A stretch of 32,517 nucleotides of DNA from Mesoaciditoga sp. (GTDB lineage Bacteria; Thermotogota; Thermotogae; Mesoaciditogales; Mesoaciditogaceae), in contig WGFY01000041.1 of NCBI GenBank assembly GCA_015491995.1, positions 1-32,517 of the forward strand, given 5' to 3'. Positions 24,059 to 30,287 of this stretch are shown in pieces (within the stretch, counting starts at the first letter, position 1; every line of letters starts with the position of its first letter). The position numbers and the translations under genes were made by a program. Under the pieces are notes generated by a model that made no database searches, was not told the DNA's origin, and saw only the letters and a program-made list of their open reading frames with translations.

Positions 24059-24694
24059 ATGTCACTTTTATTTGGTAGGAAAGAAAATGAGGTAATAGAT
24101 TTGTTTCATAAACACCTCCGTAAGGTTAAAATGGCAGTTGATACCACATCTACTCTCATTCAAATTTCAGTAGGCGAAAGAGAAAAAGTGGTAAAAAAAG
24201 TTAGAGAGTTAGAAACGGAGGCTGACTCGATCAGAAGAGATGCGGAGACGATGATGTATTCAGGCGCTTTCTTGGCCCAATCTCGTGGCGATATGCTTGG
24301 ATTAATAGAAGCGGTTGACAGAGTGGCAAACAAAGCTGAATTTGTATCTGATTTGCTCTATCTTCAGAGCCTTGTCATTCCAGAAGTGCTAAAAGAAAAA
24401 TACAAAAAAGAATTCGATTTTTCTATAAAAACTTACGATGCCCTTCAAAAAGCTGCAGAAACTCTTTTCGACGACACTGAAAAAGTCAAAGAGTACGTTC
24501 TTAAAGTTGAAAAGTGGGAAAACACGGGCGATGGAGTTGAAAGGGATTTAGTCCAAAGCGTATTCCAACTCGACATAGATTTAGCGTGGAAAACGCAACT
24601 CAGAGAGCTTGCCTTTCAAATAGGCGATATTGCGGACAGATCAGAAGATGCCTCTGACCGGATAGAAATAATATTGCTAAAAACGAACGCGTGA
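24059..24694 (+). CDS. DUF47/PhoU-like phosphate transport regulator
   Basis: A 211-residue, almost entirely helical protein of the DUF47 (TIGR00153, PhoU-like) family. It has the repeating acidic helices seen in this family, for example VRELETEADSIRRDAETMM and a second ENTGDGVERDLVQSVF half. Such proteins are routinely encoded beside Pit transporters and are thought to regulate or gate them, probably binding metal through conserved E/D-rich motifs. The ATG at 24059 follows GGAGGTG. It sits 3 bases after pit and overlaps the following mazG frame by 4 bases, so the set is one translational unit. Confidence 0.9.
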   Translation: MSLLFGRKENEVIDLFHKHLRKVKMAVDTTSTLIQISVGEREKVVKKVRELETEADSIRRDAETMMYSGAFLAQSRGDMLGLIEAVDRVANKAEFVSDLLYLQSLVIPEVLKEKYKKEFDFSIKTYDALQKAAETLFDDTEKVKEYVLKVEKWENTGDGVERDLVQSVFQLDIDLAWKTQLRELAFQIGDIADRSEDASDRIEIILLKTNA

Positions 24695-25403
24695 GTGAAA
24701 TGTCTGATCTCAAAGATATCGTCGATCTCATAAAGATTATGAGAAAGTTAAGAGCACCAGGCGGCTGTGAATGGGATGCCTCACAAACCCATGAAAGTTT
24801 AAAGTCTTACATGATCGAAGAAGCATTTGAAGTGGTGCACGCCATCGATTCTAAAGATTCAAATGAGCTTAAAGAAGAGTTAGGGGACGTTTTGTTACAG
24901 ATAATATTCCATGCGTTGATTGCAGAAGAGGGCGACGAGTTTGATATCTATGATGTTGCAAAGACCCTTAACGAAAAATTGGTTAGAAGACATCCTCACG
25001 CCTTTGGGGATGTTAAAGGATATTCGTACGAAAAGTGGGAAGAAATAAAAGCATCTGAGAAAAAAGAGGCAAAGAGTAGAATTGGAAAAGTAAATCCAGC
25101 TCTTGGGGGTCTTTTTATGGCAAGAAGAGTACAAGAAAATGCGGCAGCGTATGGTTTTGATTGGTCTTCTTTGAATCCGGTTTTTGACAAAGTGAGGAAT
25201 TAGGAGATCTTATCTTTGCAGTAGTCAACCTTGCAAGACATTTGAACTTAGAACCAGAAGTCGCCGTCAGAAAAGCAACTGAAAAATTCATAAAAAGATT
25301 TGAAAAGATGTATGAAATTGCAGAAGAAAATGGCGTTGATTTCAAATCTCAACCCATTGAAACAATGGAAAAATTCTGGCAAAAAGCCAAGAGAGAGGAG
25401 TGA
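24691..25403 (+). pseudogene. mazG: mazG nucleoside triphosphate pyrophosphohydrolase, broken by an internal deletion
   Basis: MazG hydrolyses NTPs to NMPs. The first 170 codons read well: GGCEWDASQTHESLKSYMIE, the first-domain motif EEAFE...KEELGD and the linker VNPALGGLFMARRVQENAAAYGFDW up to FDKV. The frame then stops at TAG 25201-25203. From about 25194, in a different frame, the normal ending resumes: EELGDLIFAVVNLARHLNLE through WQKAKREE, stopping at 25401-25403. In intact MazG about 20 residues lie between DKV and EELGD, including the EExxE half of the second catalytic motif. They are missing and the frame is shifted by an amount that is not a multiple of three. The N-terminal domain could still be made alone. 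The start is GTG 24691 (overlapping the DUF47 stop) or ATG 24700. Confidence 0.88.
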
Positions 25404-25409
25404 AGAAAT

Positions 25410-26438
25410 TTGAAGAAAGTTTTACTTTTTTCGTCGATTTTAACTTTATTTGTTGCCGCAATTTTTGCGGCATCTGCGGTGCCTACCACTTCCAGCACAT
25501 CGGCAACGCTTAGCGTAGTTGCGATGGTGAATGGAGAAGCCATATATTCAAATGTTTTGAAGAATGCTGCAAATATAGGGCAAACACTTCAAGCAATACA
25601 AAAAGCCAATCCGAAGATGTATCAGCTTCTTATTTCATCAAAGACTGGCACGAATTTTTTGAAGTCTTACAACAAAGCTGTCCTCGACAACTTGATAGAC
25701 AGCCTTCTTATGGAGCAACTTGCTTCCAAAGAATACGGTATAAAGTTCACAGATACCCAGGCCATGATCAAGGTTCAAGAACAGGTACTTCAAATGTTGA
25801 AAACTTACAACATAACAAAGAAACAATTTTCACAGTACATTCAATCACAAGGATATGGAAGTGTGGAACAATTCGAAAAGAACTCCTTATTCACGATGAA
25901 ATTCTCAATGACGGTCGAAGCACTGAGAAAAGCGGTTACCTCTTCTGCAACTGTCAGTGAAAATGAAGTCAAACAGTATTACAACGCGAATGTTGACACA
26001 TTTAAAACTCCAAAGCAAATAAACGTTGAACATATAATGTCTGACTCTGAAGCAACCGCTAACAAAATACTAAAAGACATAAAGTCAGGAGAAATAACTT
26101 TTGAATCGGCAGCTTCTAAGTATTCTCTTGATACTCGAACAAAAGACAAAAACGGAGATCTTGGTTGGATACCAGAAAGCGCCAACATGCCTGATTTTGA
26201 AGTCAAACTTTTTGCCACGAATATTGGGAAGATCTTAGGACCTATCAAAACTTCTTACGGATGGGAGCTTTTCAAGGTCATTGGCAAGAAGGACGCTTCT
26301 ATTAAGAGTTTGGCAGAAGCCTCACAGAACATCAAAAAGGAGTTGCTTTCCAAAAAACAAGAGAGACTTTGGAACGACTGGCTTAAAGGTGTATTCGACA
26401 AATTCAAAAAAGATAGTAAGATAAAGGTATACATTTGA
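25410..26438 (+). CDS. SurA-like periplasmic chaperone / parvulin-type prolyl isomerase
   Basis: A 342-residue exported protein. The first 22 residues (KKVLLFSSILTLFVAAIFAASA) form a signal peptide, with a cleavage site probably after ASA. An N-terminal helical SurA-like region follows (MVNGEAIYSNVL through about residue 190). A parvulin domain comes next (about 200-293), with INVEHIM, SKYSLDTRTKDKNGDLGWIP and a final YGWELFKVIGKK. It should assist folding of envelope proteins, in Thermotogota perhaps of outer toga proteins. The start is TTG 25410 with GGAG nine bases upstream, six bases after the mazG remnant ends. A lipoprotein cysteine is absent, so it is not a PrsA-type lipoprotein. Confidence 0.88.
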   Translation: MKKVLLFSSILTLFVAAIFAASAVPTTSSTSATLSVVAMVNGEAIYSNVLKNAANIGQTLQAIQKANPKMYQLLISSKTGTNFLKSYNKAVLDNLIDSLLMEQLASKEYGIKFTDTQAMIKVQEQVLQMLKTYNITKKQFSQYIQSQGYGSVEQFEKNSLFTMKFSMTVEALRKAVTSSATVSENEVKQYYNANVDTFKTPKQINVEHIMSDSEATANKILKDIKSGEITFESAASKYSLDTRTKDKNGDLGWIPESANMPDFEVKLFATNIGKILGPIKTSYGWELFKVIGKKDASIKSLAEASQNIKKELLSKKQERLWNDWLKGVFDKFKKDSKIKVYI

Positions 26439-26452
26439 AAGGGAGTGCACTG

Positions 26453-26755
26453 ATGAGTGTTATTAAGGAAACCGTGACGGATGCTTTGAGATCCGTTATG
26501 GATCCGGAAATAGGAATAGACGTTGTATCCTTGGGCTTGATATACGATTTAAACATATCTTCGGATGGCGATGTTCATATCAAGATGACGATGACAACAC
26601 CAGGCTGTCCGCTTGTAGGCATGATGACTGAGGATGCAAAGAATGTGATTGAAACCATGGATGGAGTTAAATCCGTGGATGTCGAATTGGTTTGGGATCC
26701 GCCCTGGACCCCTGATATGATAGATCCAGAGGTGAGAGCGAGACTTGGCATCTAA
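26453..26755 (+). CDS. DUF59 / MIP18 family iron-sulfur assembly protein (SufT/PaaD-like)
   Basis: A 100-residue single-domain protein with the family signature DPEIGIDVVSLGLIYDL near the N-terminus and MTTPGCPLVGMM around the conserved C52. The C-terminal half ends in WDPPWTPDMIDPEVRARLG, typical of these proteins. Relatives help load iron-sulfur clusters onto client proteins or act in SUF-type pathways. The ATG at 26453 has AGGGAG seven bases before it; an in-frame TTG at 26435 overlaps the preceding stop and lacks a good ribosome site. The end of the gene overlaps prmC by 11 bases. No other Fe-S assembly gene is in the window. Confidence 0.9.
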   Translation: MSVIKETVTDALRSVMDPEIGIDVVSLGLIYDLNISSDGDVHIKMTMTTPGCPLVGMMTEDAKNVIETMDGVKSVDVELVWDPPWTPDMIDPEVRARLGI

Positions 26756-27563
26756 CACCAATGTATGGAATGTTAGAAATGTCCTTAACTGGACAGGTAA
26801 GTATCTAAGCAAAATTTCAAAATCTCCGCGTACAGACGCGGAGATCCTTTTGAGTTATGTTTCCAATCAAAACAGATTGTGGCTGTACACCAACTTCGAT
26901 TTAAAGCTTTCAAAAGAAATGCTAAAAAAGTTTCGTGAAGTTGTTGAGCTTCGTTTCAAAGGGGTTCCAGTTTACCACATAACCGGCGAAAAATATTTCA
27001 TGGCGTTAAAGTTTAAAGTGAACGATCGAGTGTTAGTCCCTCGACCAGAAACCGAAGAATTGGTGGAACACGTTATCATGGATTCAAAAAAAATGAAATG
27101 GAAGAGGTTCGTTGATGTCGGATGCGGAAGCGGGATCATAGCCGTGTCAATAGCCAAGTACCTTCCAAATTCTCACGTATGGGCAATCGATGTGGACAGA
27201 AGTGCACTTGATCTTACATATGAAAATGCCAAACTTCATGATGTTTCAAAAAGAGTTCATGTAAAAAAAAGTGAGGTTGAGCATGTGGACGTCGTGGTTT
27301 CGAATCCACCATATCTTACCCAAAGCGAGTGGGAAGAATTACCTGAATTACATCATGAGCCTTACAAAGCATTGGTTGGGGGTGAAGATGGAAACAACGT
27401 GTACAAATACATTCTTCAAAAGTATTCTCCAAAGGTTTTTTATTTCGAGATCGCACATCCTTTCAGGCAATCGCTGAAAGATGTTTTTGAAGAGAACGGT
27501 TTTAACTATAAGATATTTAAAGATCTTTCAAAAAGAGAGCGTATTGCAGTGGTGTGGAAATAA
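26745..27563 (+). CDS. prmC: Peptide chain release factor N5-glutamine methyltransferase PrmC
   Basis: PrmC (HemK) methylates the glutamine of the GGQ loop of release factors, using S-adenosylmethionine. The 272-residue protein has the N-terminal helical domain, the substrate segment LVPRPETEELVEHV, the SAM-binding VDVGCGSGIIAVSIA and the catalytic NPPY in VVSNPPYLTQ. The start is TTG 26745, the only in-frame choice, with GAGGTGA nine bases upstream inside the DUF59 gene. The stop is immediately followed by the ATG of a response regulator. prfA is not adjacent in this window. Confidence 0.93.
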   Translation: MASNTNVWNVRNVLNWTGKYLSKISKSPRTDAEILLSYVSNQNRLWLYTNFDLKLSKEMLKKFREVVELRFKGVPVYHITGEKYFMALKFKVNDRVLVPRPETEELVEHVIMDSKKMKWKRFVDVGCGSGIIAVSIAKYLPNSHVWAIDVDRSALDLTYENAKLHDVSKRVHVKKSEVEHVDVVVSNPPYLTQSEWEELPELHHEPYKALVGGEDGNNVYKYILQKYSPKVFYFEIAHPFRQSLKDVFEENGFNYKIFKDLSKRERIAVVWK

Positions 27564-28220
27564 ATGGCCCGTATACTTTTGGTGGAGGATGATCCGACGA
27601 TAAGAGAGATCACGAAATTGTATTTAGAGCGTGAGCATGAGGTACTTCTCGCCGAAGACGGTGTAGAGGCCATAAAATTCATTAACAAAAATGAATTGGA
27701 TATGATCGTACTCGATCTCATTTTGCCAAAGCTTAGTGGAGAATCAGTTGCACAGATCGCAGAAATGAAAAAAATCCCCGTGATAATGGTAACCGCCAAG
27801 AACTCGGAAAGTGACATTCTCAACGGTTTGAAATTGGGTGCAGTGGATTACGTTACGAAGCCATTCTCTGTAAAAGTTCTCCTCGCAAAGATAAATCGCT
27901 TTCTGAAAAACCTTTCTAAAGACGGAAAATATCCATTTGTTGATAGAGTATCTCGAACACTTTTCACGGGTAATATGAAGGTGTATTTAAGCCCAACAGA
28001 GAGTGTTATACTTGACGAGATGATCAAAAAGCCCTCTAAAGTGTTCAGCAGAAAGAAACTTCTGGATCTTGTATGGAAAAATCAAAATATTTCAGCAAGA
28101 ATCGTGGATGCAACGATTAAAAATCTTAGAAAAAAACTGATTCATACAGAGATTGAAATTCGGACGGTTTTTGGAGTTGGATACGTGGTGGAGATCAAAA
28201 GCATCTTCAATGGATTATGA
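27564..28220 (+). CDS. OmpR/PhoB-family response regulator (no kinase nearby)
   Basis: A 218-residue two-domain regulator. The receiver domain has the acidic pocket (VEDD), phospho-acceptor D51 (IVLDLILP), T77 and K99 (VTKPFS). The C-terminal winged helix includes LSPTESVILDEMIKKPSKVF and ARIVDATIKNLRKKL with a GVGYVVE ending, as in OmpR/PhoB. It presumably binds direct repeats upstream of targets as a dimer. The ATG directly abuts the prmC stop. No histidine kinase is encoded beside it: the gene is followed by a terminator and two tRNAs. It is an orphan in this context and its signal and regulon are unknown. Confidence 0.93.
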   Translation: MARILLVEDDPTIREITKLYLEREHEVLLAEDGVEAIKFINKNELDMIVLDLILPKLSGESVAQIAEMKKIPVIMVTAKNSESDILNGLKLGAVDYVTKPFSVKVLLAKINRFLKNLSKDGKYPFVDRVSRTLFTGNMKVYLSPTESVILDEMIKKPSKVFSRKKLLDLVWKNQNISARIVDATIKNLRKKLIHTEIEIRTVFGVGYVVEIKSIFNGL

Positions 28221-28244
28221 AGTTGTAAAGCATCATCAAAATTA

Positions 28245-28267
28245 GGGGTTGAGTCCCGTTTTTTTTT
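28245..28267 (+). terminator. Intrinsic terminator after the response regulator
   Basis: GGGG (28245-28248), loop TTGAG, TCCC (28254-28257), G, then nine T residues (28259-28267). The stem is short (three G-C and one G-T pair) but the T-tract is excellent. It physically overlaps the tRNA promoter: the loop contains most of the -35 box. Confidence 0.55.
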
Positions 28268-28277
28268 ATGATATACT
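28249..28277 (+). promoter_or_regulatory. Promoter of the tRNA-Ser/tRNA-Arg operon
   Basis: TTGAGT (28249-28254) and TATACT (28272-28277) are separated by exactly 17 bases. The initiation site should be near 28284. The transcribed leader begins with a 7-base-pair hairpin, CGAGTTC (28284-28290) pairing with GAACTTG (28296-28302), before the first tRNA at 28328. The spacer is largely the T-tract of the upstream terminator. Confidence 0.75.
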
Positions 28278-28327
28278 ACCTATCGAGTTCGGGATGAACT
28301 TGAGTTAGTCCCAGTTTCCGGCCGAAT

Positions 28328-28416
28328 GGAGAGATGGCCGAGTGGTCGAAGGCGCTTGCCTGCTAAGCAAGTGTGGGTTTTTCCCACCGTGGGTTCAAAT
28401 CCCACTCTCTCCGCCA
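28328..28416 (+). tRNA. tRNA-Ser (anticodon GCU)
   Basis: The acceptor stem GGAGAGA pairs with TCTCTCC, and the sequence ends GCCA with CCA encoded. The anticodon stem CTTGC/GCAAG encloses the loop CTGCTAA, giving anticodon GCT, which reads AGC and AGU. A long variable arm (GTGGG...CCCAC) as expected for serine and a GTTCAAAT T-loop are present. Length is 89 bases. Confidence 0.97.
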
Positions 28417-28421
28417 GTTTT

Positions 28422-28498
28422 GTGCCCGTAGCTCAGCTGGATAGAGCGATAGATTGCGGATCTATAGGCCGGGAGTTCAAATCTCCCCGGGCACACCA
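28422..28498 (+). tRNA. tRNA-Arg (anticodon GCG)
   Basis: The acceptor stem GTGCCCG pairs with CGGGCAC, and the gene ends ACCA with CCA encoded. The D-arm is GCTCAGCTGGATAGAGC. The anticodon stem ATAGA/TCTAT encloses TTGCGGA, so the anticodon is GCG, reading CGC and CGU without inosine. The T-arm GGGAGTTCAAATCTCCC is canonical. It lies 5 bases after tRNA-Ser on the same transcript. Confidence 0.96.
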
Positions 28499-28508
28499 GG
28501 TGTTTGGT

Positions 28509-29054
28509 ATGTTTAAATTAAAATTAGAAAATTTGAAGAAAGAAAAGGTTGTACATATAAACGAAGAGCTTGATTGGAAATTTCTTGAATTGGATGGTGA
28601 ATCTTATCCCTATTCAGAACCGATAAGGGTAAGAATTGAAGCGTCTTTTTTAAAGGGAAGAATCTATGTATCTGGACGTGTAGAGACAGTCGTAATTCAT
28701 CCTTGCGACAGATGCCTGGAGCCTGTTCACCTGAAGATAAACGGTAGAATAGAAGCATTTTACATTCCTGAAGAAAAGAAATCCAAGCAAGATCGCCTTG
28801 AAAAGAGTGTTGAGCTTGTCGAACTTGACAATTCTTTTCTCTACAACCCTCAAGATGACTTTGTAGATCTTGAAGATAGGGTTATCGAAGCGATGGTTAT
28901 CGAGATACCTCTCAAAGTTTTGTGCAAAGAAGGATGTAAAGGATTGTGTCCATACTGTGGAGTGAATTTAAACGAGTATCCTGATCATATGTGCATGCAC
29001 AGCTCTAAAGAAGAATCACCTTTTGCAGTTCTGAAAGACAAGTTCAAAAATTAA
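28509..29054 (+). CDS. DUF177 (YceD-like) family protein
   Basis: A 181-residue protein of the DUF177/YceD family, almost always encoded directly upstream of rpmF and thought to influence 23S rRNA or ribosome assembly. Conserved features are the HPCDRCLEPVHL segment and the cysteine-rich CKEGCKGLCPYCGVNLNE near residues 138-155, a probable zinc site. The correct start is ATG 28509, with AGGTG six bases upstream. The frame is open further upstream, but only because it runs through the two tRNA genes. The ribosome site begins directly at the tRNA-Arg CCA end with no terminator, so the mRNA is probably released by tRNA 3' processing. Confidence 0.92.
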   Translation: MFKLKLENLKKEKVVHINEELDWKFLELDGESYPYSEPIRVRIEASFLKGRIYVSGRVETVVIHPCDRCLEPVHLKINGRIEAFYIPEEKKSKQDRLEKSVELVELDNSFLYNPQDDFVDLEDRVIEAMVIEIPLKVLCKEGCKGLCPYCGVNLNEYPDHMCMHSSKEESPFAVLKDKFKN

Positions 29055-29117
29055 CACATCGATCAAGAATTACAGTTATCGATTTGAAATTAGAAAATTC
29101 GAAGGGAGAGTTTATCA

Positions 29118-29300
29118 ATGGCTGTACCGAAGAAAAAACCATCAAAGAACAGAACAAGTCGACGAAGAGCGACTTATTACAAAGCCATAAAAGTAACAAC
29201 TGTCAAGTGTCCAAACTGTGGAGAACCAATGCTTCCCCATCATGTTTGTTTGCATTGTGGTTACTACAACGGTAAACAAGTTTTAGAAGTTAAGGAGTGA
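29118..29300 (+). CDS. rpmF: 50S ribosomal protein L32
   Basis: A 60-residue basic protein. The start MAVPKKKPSKNRTSRRRA is the classic L32 N-terminus. It is a zinc-binding (C+) form with C31, C34, C44 and C47. It is preceded by GGGAG nine bases before the ATG. It follows the DUF177 gene by 63 bases and precedes plsX, the conserved order DUF177-rpmF-plsX. Its last codons contain AAGGAG, the ribosome site for plsX. Confidence 0.97.
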   Translation: MAVPKKKPSKNRTSRRRATYYKAIKVTTVKCPNCGEPMLPHHVCLHCGYYNGKQVLEVKE

Positions 29301-29310
29301 TCTTCTCCTT
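29292..29310 (+). promoter_or_regulatory. Hairpin masking the plsX ribosome-binding site
   Basis: AAGGAG (29292-29297), which is the only good ribosome site for plsX, is an exact inverted repeat of CTCCTT (29305-29310), with a 7-base loop TGATCTT. The right arm ends at the first T of the TTG start codon, and the loop begins with the rpmF stop. In RNA the stem would hide the site until the ribosome finishing rpmF disrupts it, implying tight coupling. The pairing is seen; the regulation is inferred. Confidence 0.5.
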
Positions 29311-30287
29311 TGGCTCGAATAGCACTCGATGCTTTTGGCAGTGATGATGCTCCCTACGAAGAGGCGAAGGGGGCGCTTTTGTTCGTAAAAGAAACCTCTC
29401 ATACAGTTGTGCTCGTCGGTGATAAAGATAAGCTTGAGCCGTTGATTCCAACGGGAACAAAACAGATAGAGATCTTTCATGCTCCGTCGCGGTTTGGAAT
29501 GTCACAAAAACCAACTGAAATACTAAAGATGCGGGACAGCTCACTTGCAGCTTGTGCAAAGCTCGTTAAAGACGGTGAAACGGATGGGTTTGTAAGTGCT
29601 GGCAACACTGGAGCAATTCTTGTTTGCGGTACTTTTATAGTTGGAAGAATAAAAGGTGTAGATCGTCCGGCCATTGCCACCACCATACCTTCGATGATTG
29701 GTGGAACTGTACTTATAGACTCTGGAGCCAACATCACGCTTAAACCTCAAAGCTACTCTCAACTTGCATCCATGGGGTTGGCTTACGCGCACGCTGTCCT
29801 AAAGCGAAAGAATCCCAAATGTGGCCTTTTAAATGTTGGAACGGAGCCAGAAAAAGGAAATGATACGGTTAAAGAAGCTTATTACCTTATGAAGGAAAAA
29901 ATTGGAGAGTCTTTCGTTGGCAATGTTGAAGGTAGAGATGTTTGCATTGGGAATGTCGATGTTGTTGTTTGCGATGGTTTTAGTGGAAACATCGTTTTGA
30001 AAACTTTAGAAGGTGTTGGAACGTTTTTTTCAAAAGGCTTGAAAGATTCCATAAAAAAATCAAGTACCTTTCAAAAAATAGGCGCTCTCATGATGAAAGG
30101 CACCTTTACATCTTTCAAAGAAATTTTCGATTACAGAAAATATGGTGGTGCATTTTTGTTAGGAGTAAAGGGGGCAGTTGTTAAAGCACATGGCTCTTCT
30201 GATTCGTTGGCAATATACAATGCGCTTAGAGTTGCCGCCGAAGGTGTTGAAAATCATATGTTGAATGAGATAAACGAGGGGATATAA
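29310..30287 (+). CDS. plsX: Phosphate acyltransferase PlsX
   Basis: PlsX makes acyl-phosphate from acyl-ACP, the first step of phospholipid synthesis with PlsY. The 325-residue protein opens with IALDAFGSDDAP (usually DAMGGD) and contains KMRDSSLAACAKLVKDGETD, FVSAGNTGAIL, a GLLNVGTEPEKGN segment and VCDGFSGNIVLKT, all family landmarks. The start is TTG 29310, 12 bases after AAGGAG, with a hairpin between (29292-29310). fab genes, which often follow plsX, are absent; glmS starts directly at its stop codon. Confidence 0.95.
   Translation: MARIALDAFGSDDAPYEEAKGALLFVKETSHTVVLVGDKDKLEPLIPTGTKQIEIFHAPSRFGMSQKPTEILKMRDSSLAACAKLVKDGETDGFVSAGNTGAILVCGTFIVGRIKGVDRPAIATTIPSMIGGTVLIDSGANITLKPQSYSQLASMGLAYAHAVLKRKNPKCGLLNVGTEPEKGNDTVKEAYYLMKEKIGESFVGNVEGRDVCIGNVDVVVCDGFSGNIVLKTLEGVGTFFSKGLKDSIKKSSTFQKIGALMMKGTFTSFKEIFDYRKYGGAFLLGVKGAVVKAHGSSDSLAIYNALRVAAEGVENHMLNEINEGI

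Noticed and set aside
25188-25210. Programmed frameshift in mazG
   Set aside because: No slippery heptamer is visible, and conserved residues are missing as well as out of frame, which a shift alone cannot explain.
28326-28508. Open frame running through both tRNA genes into DUF177
   Set aside because: The bases form two complete tRNAs. The protein starts at 28509 with its own ribosome site.
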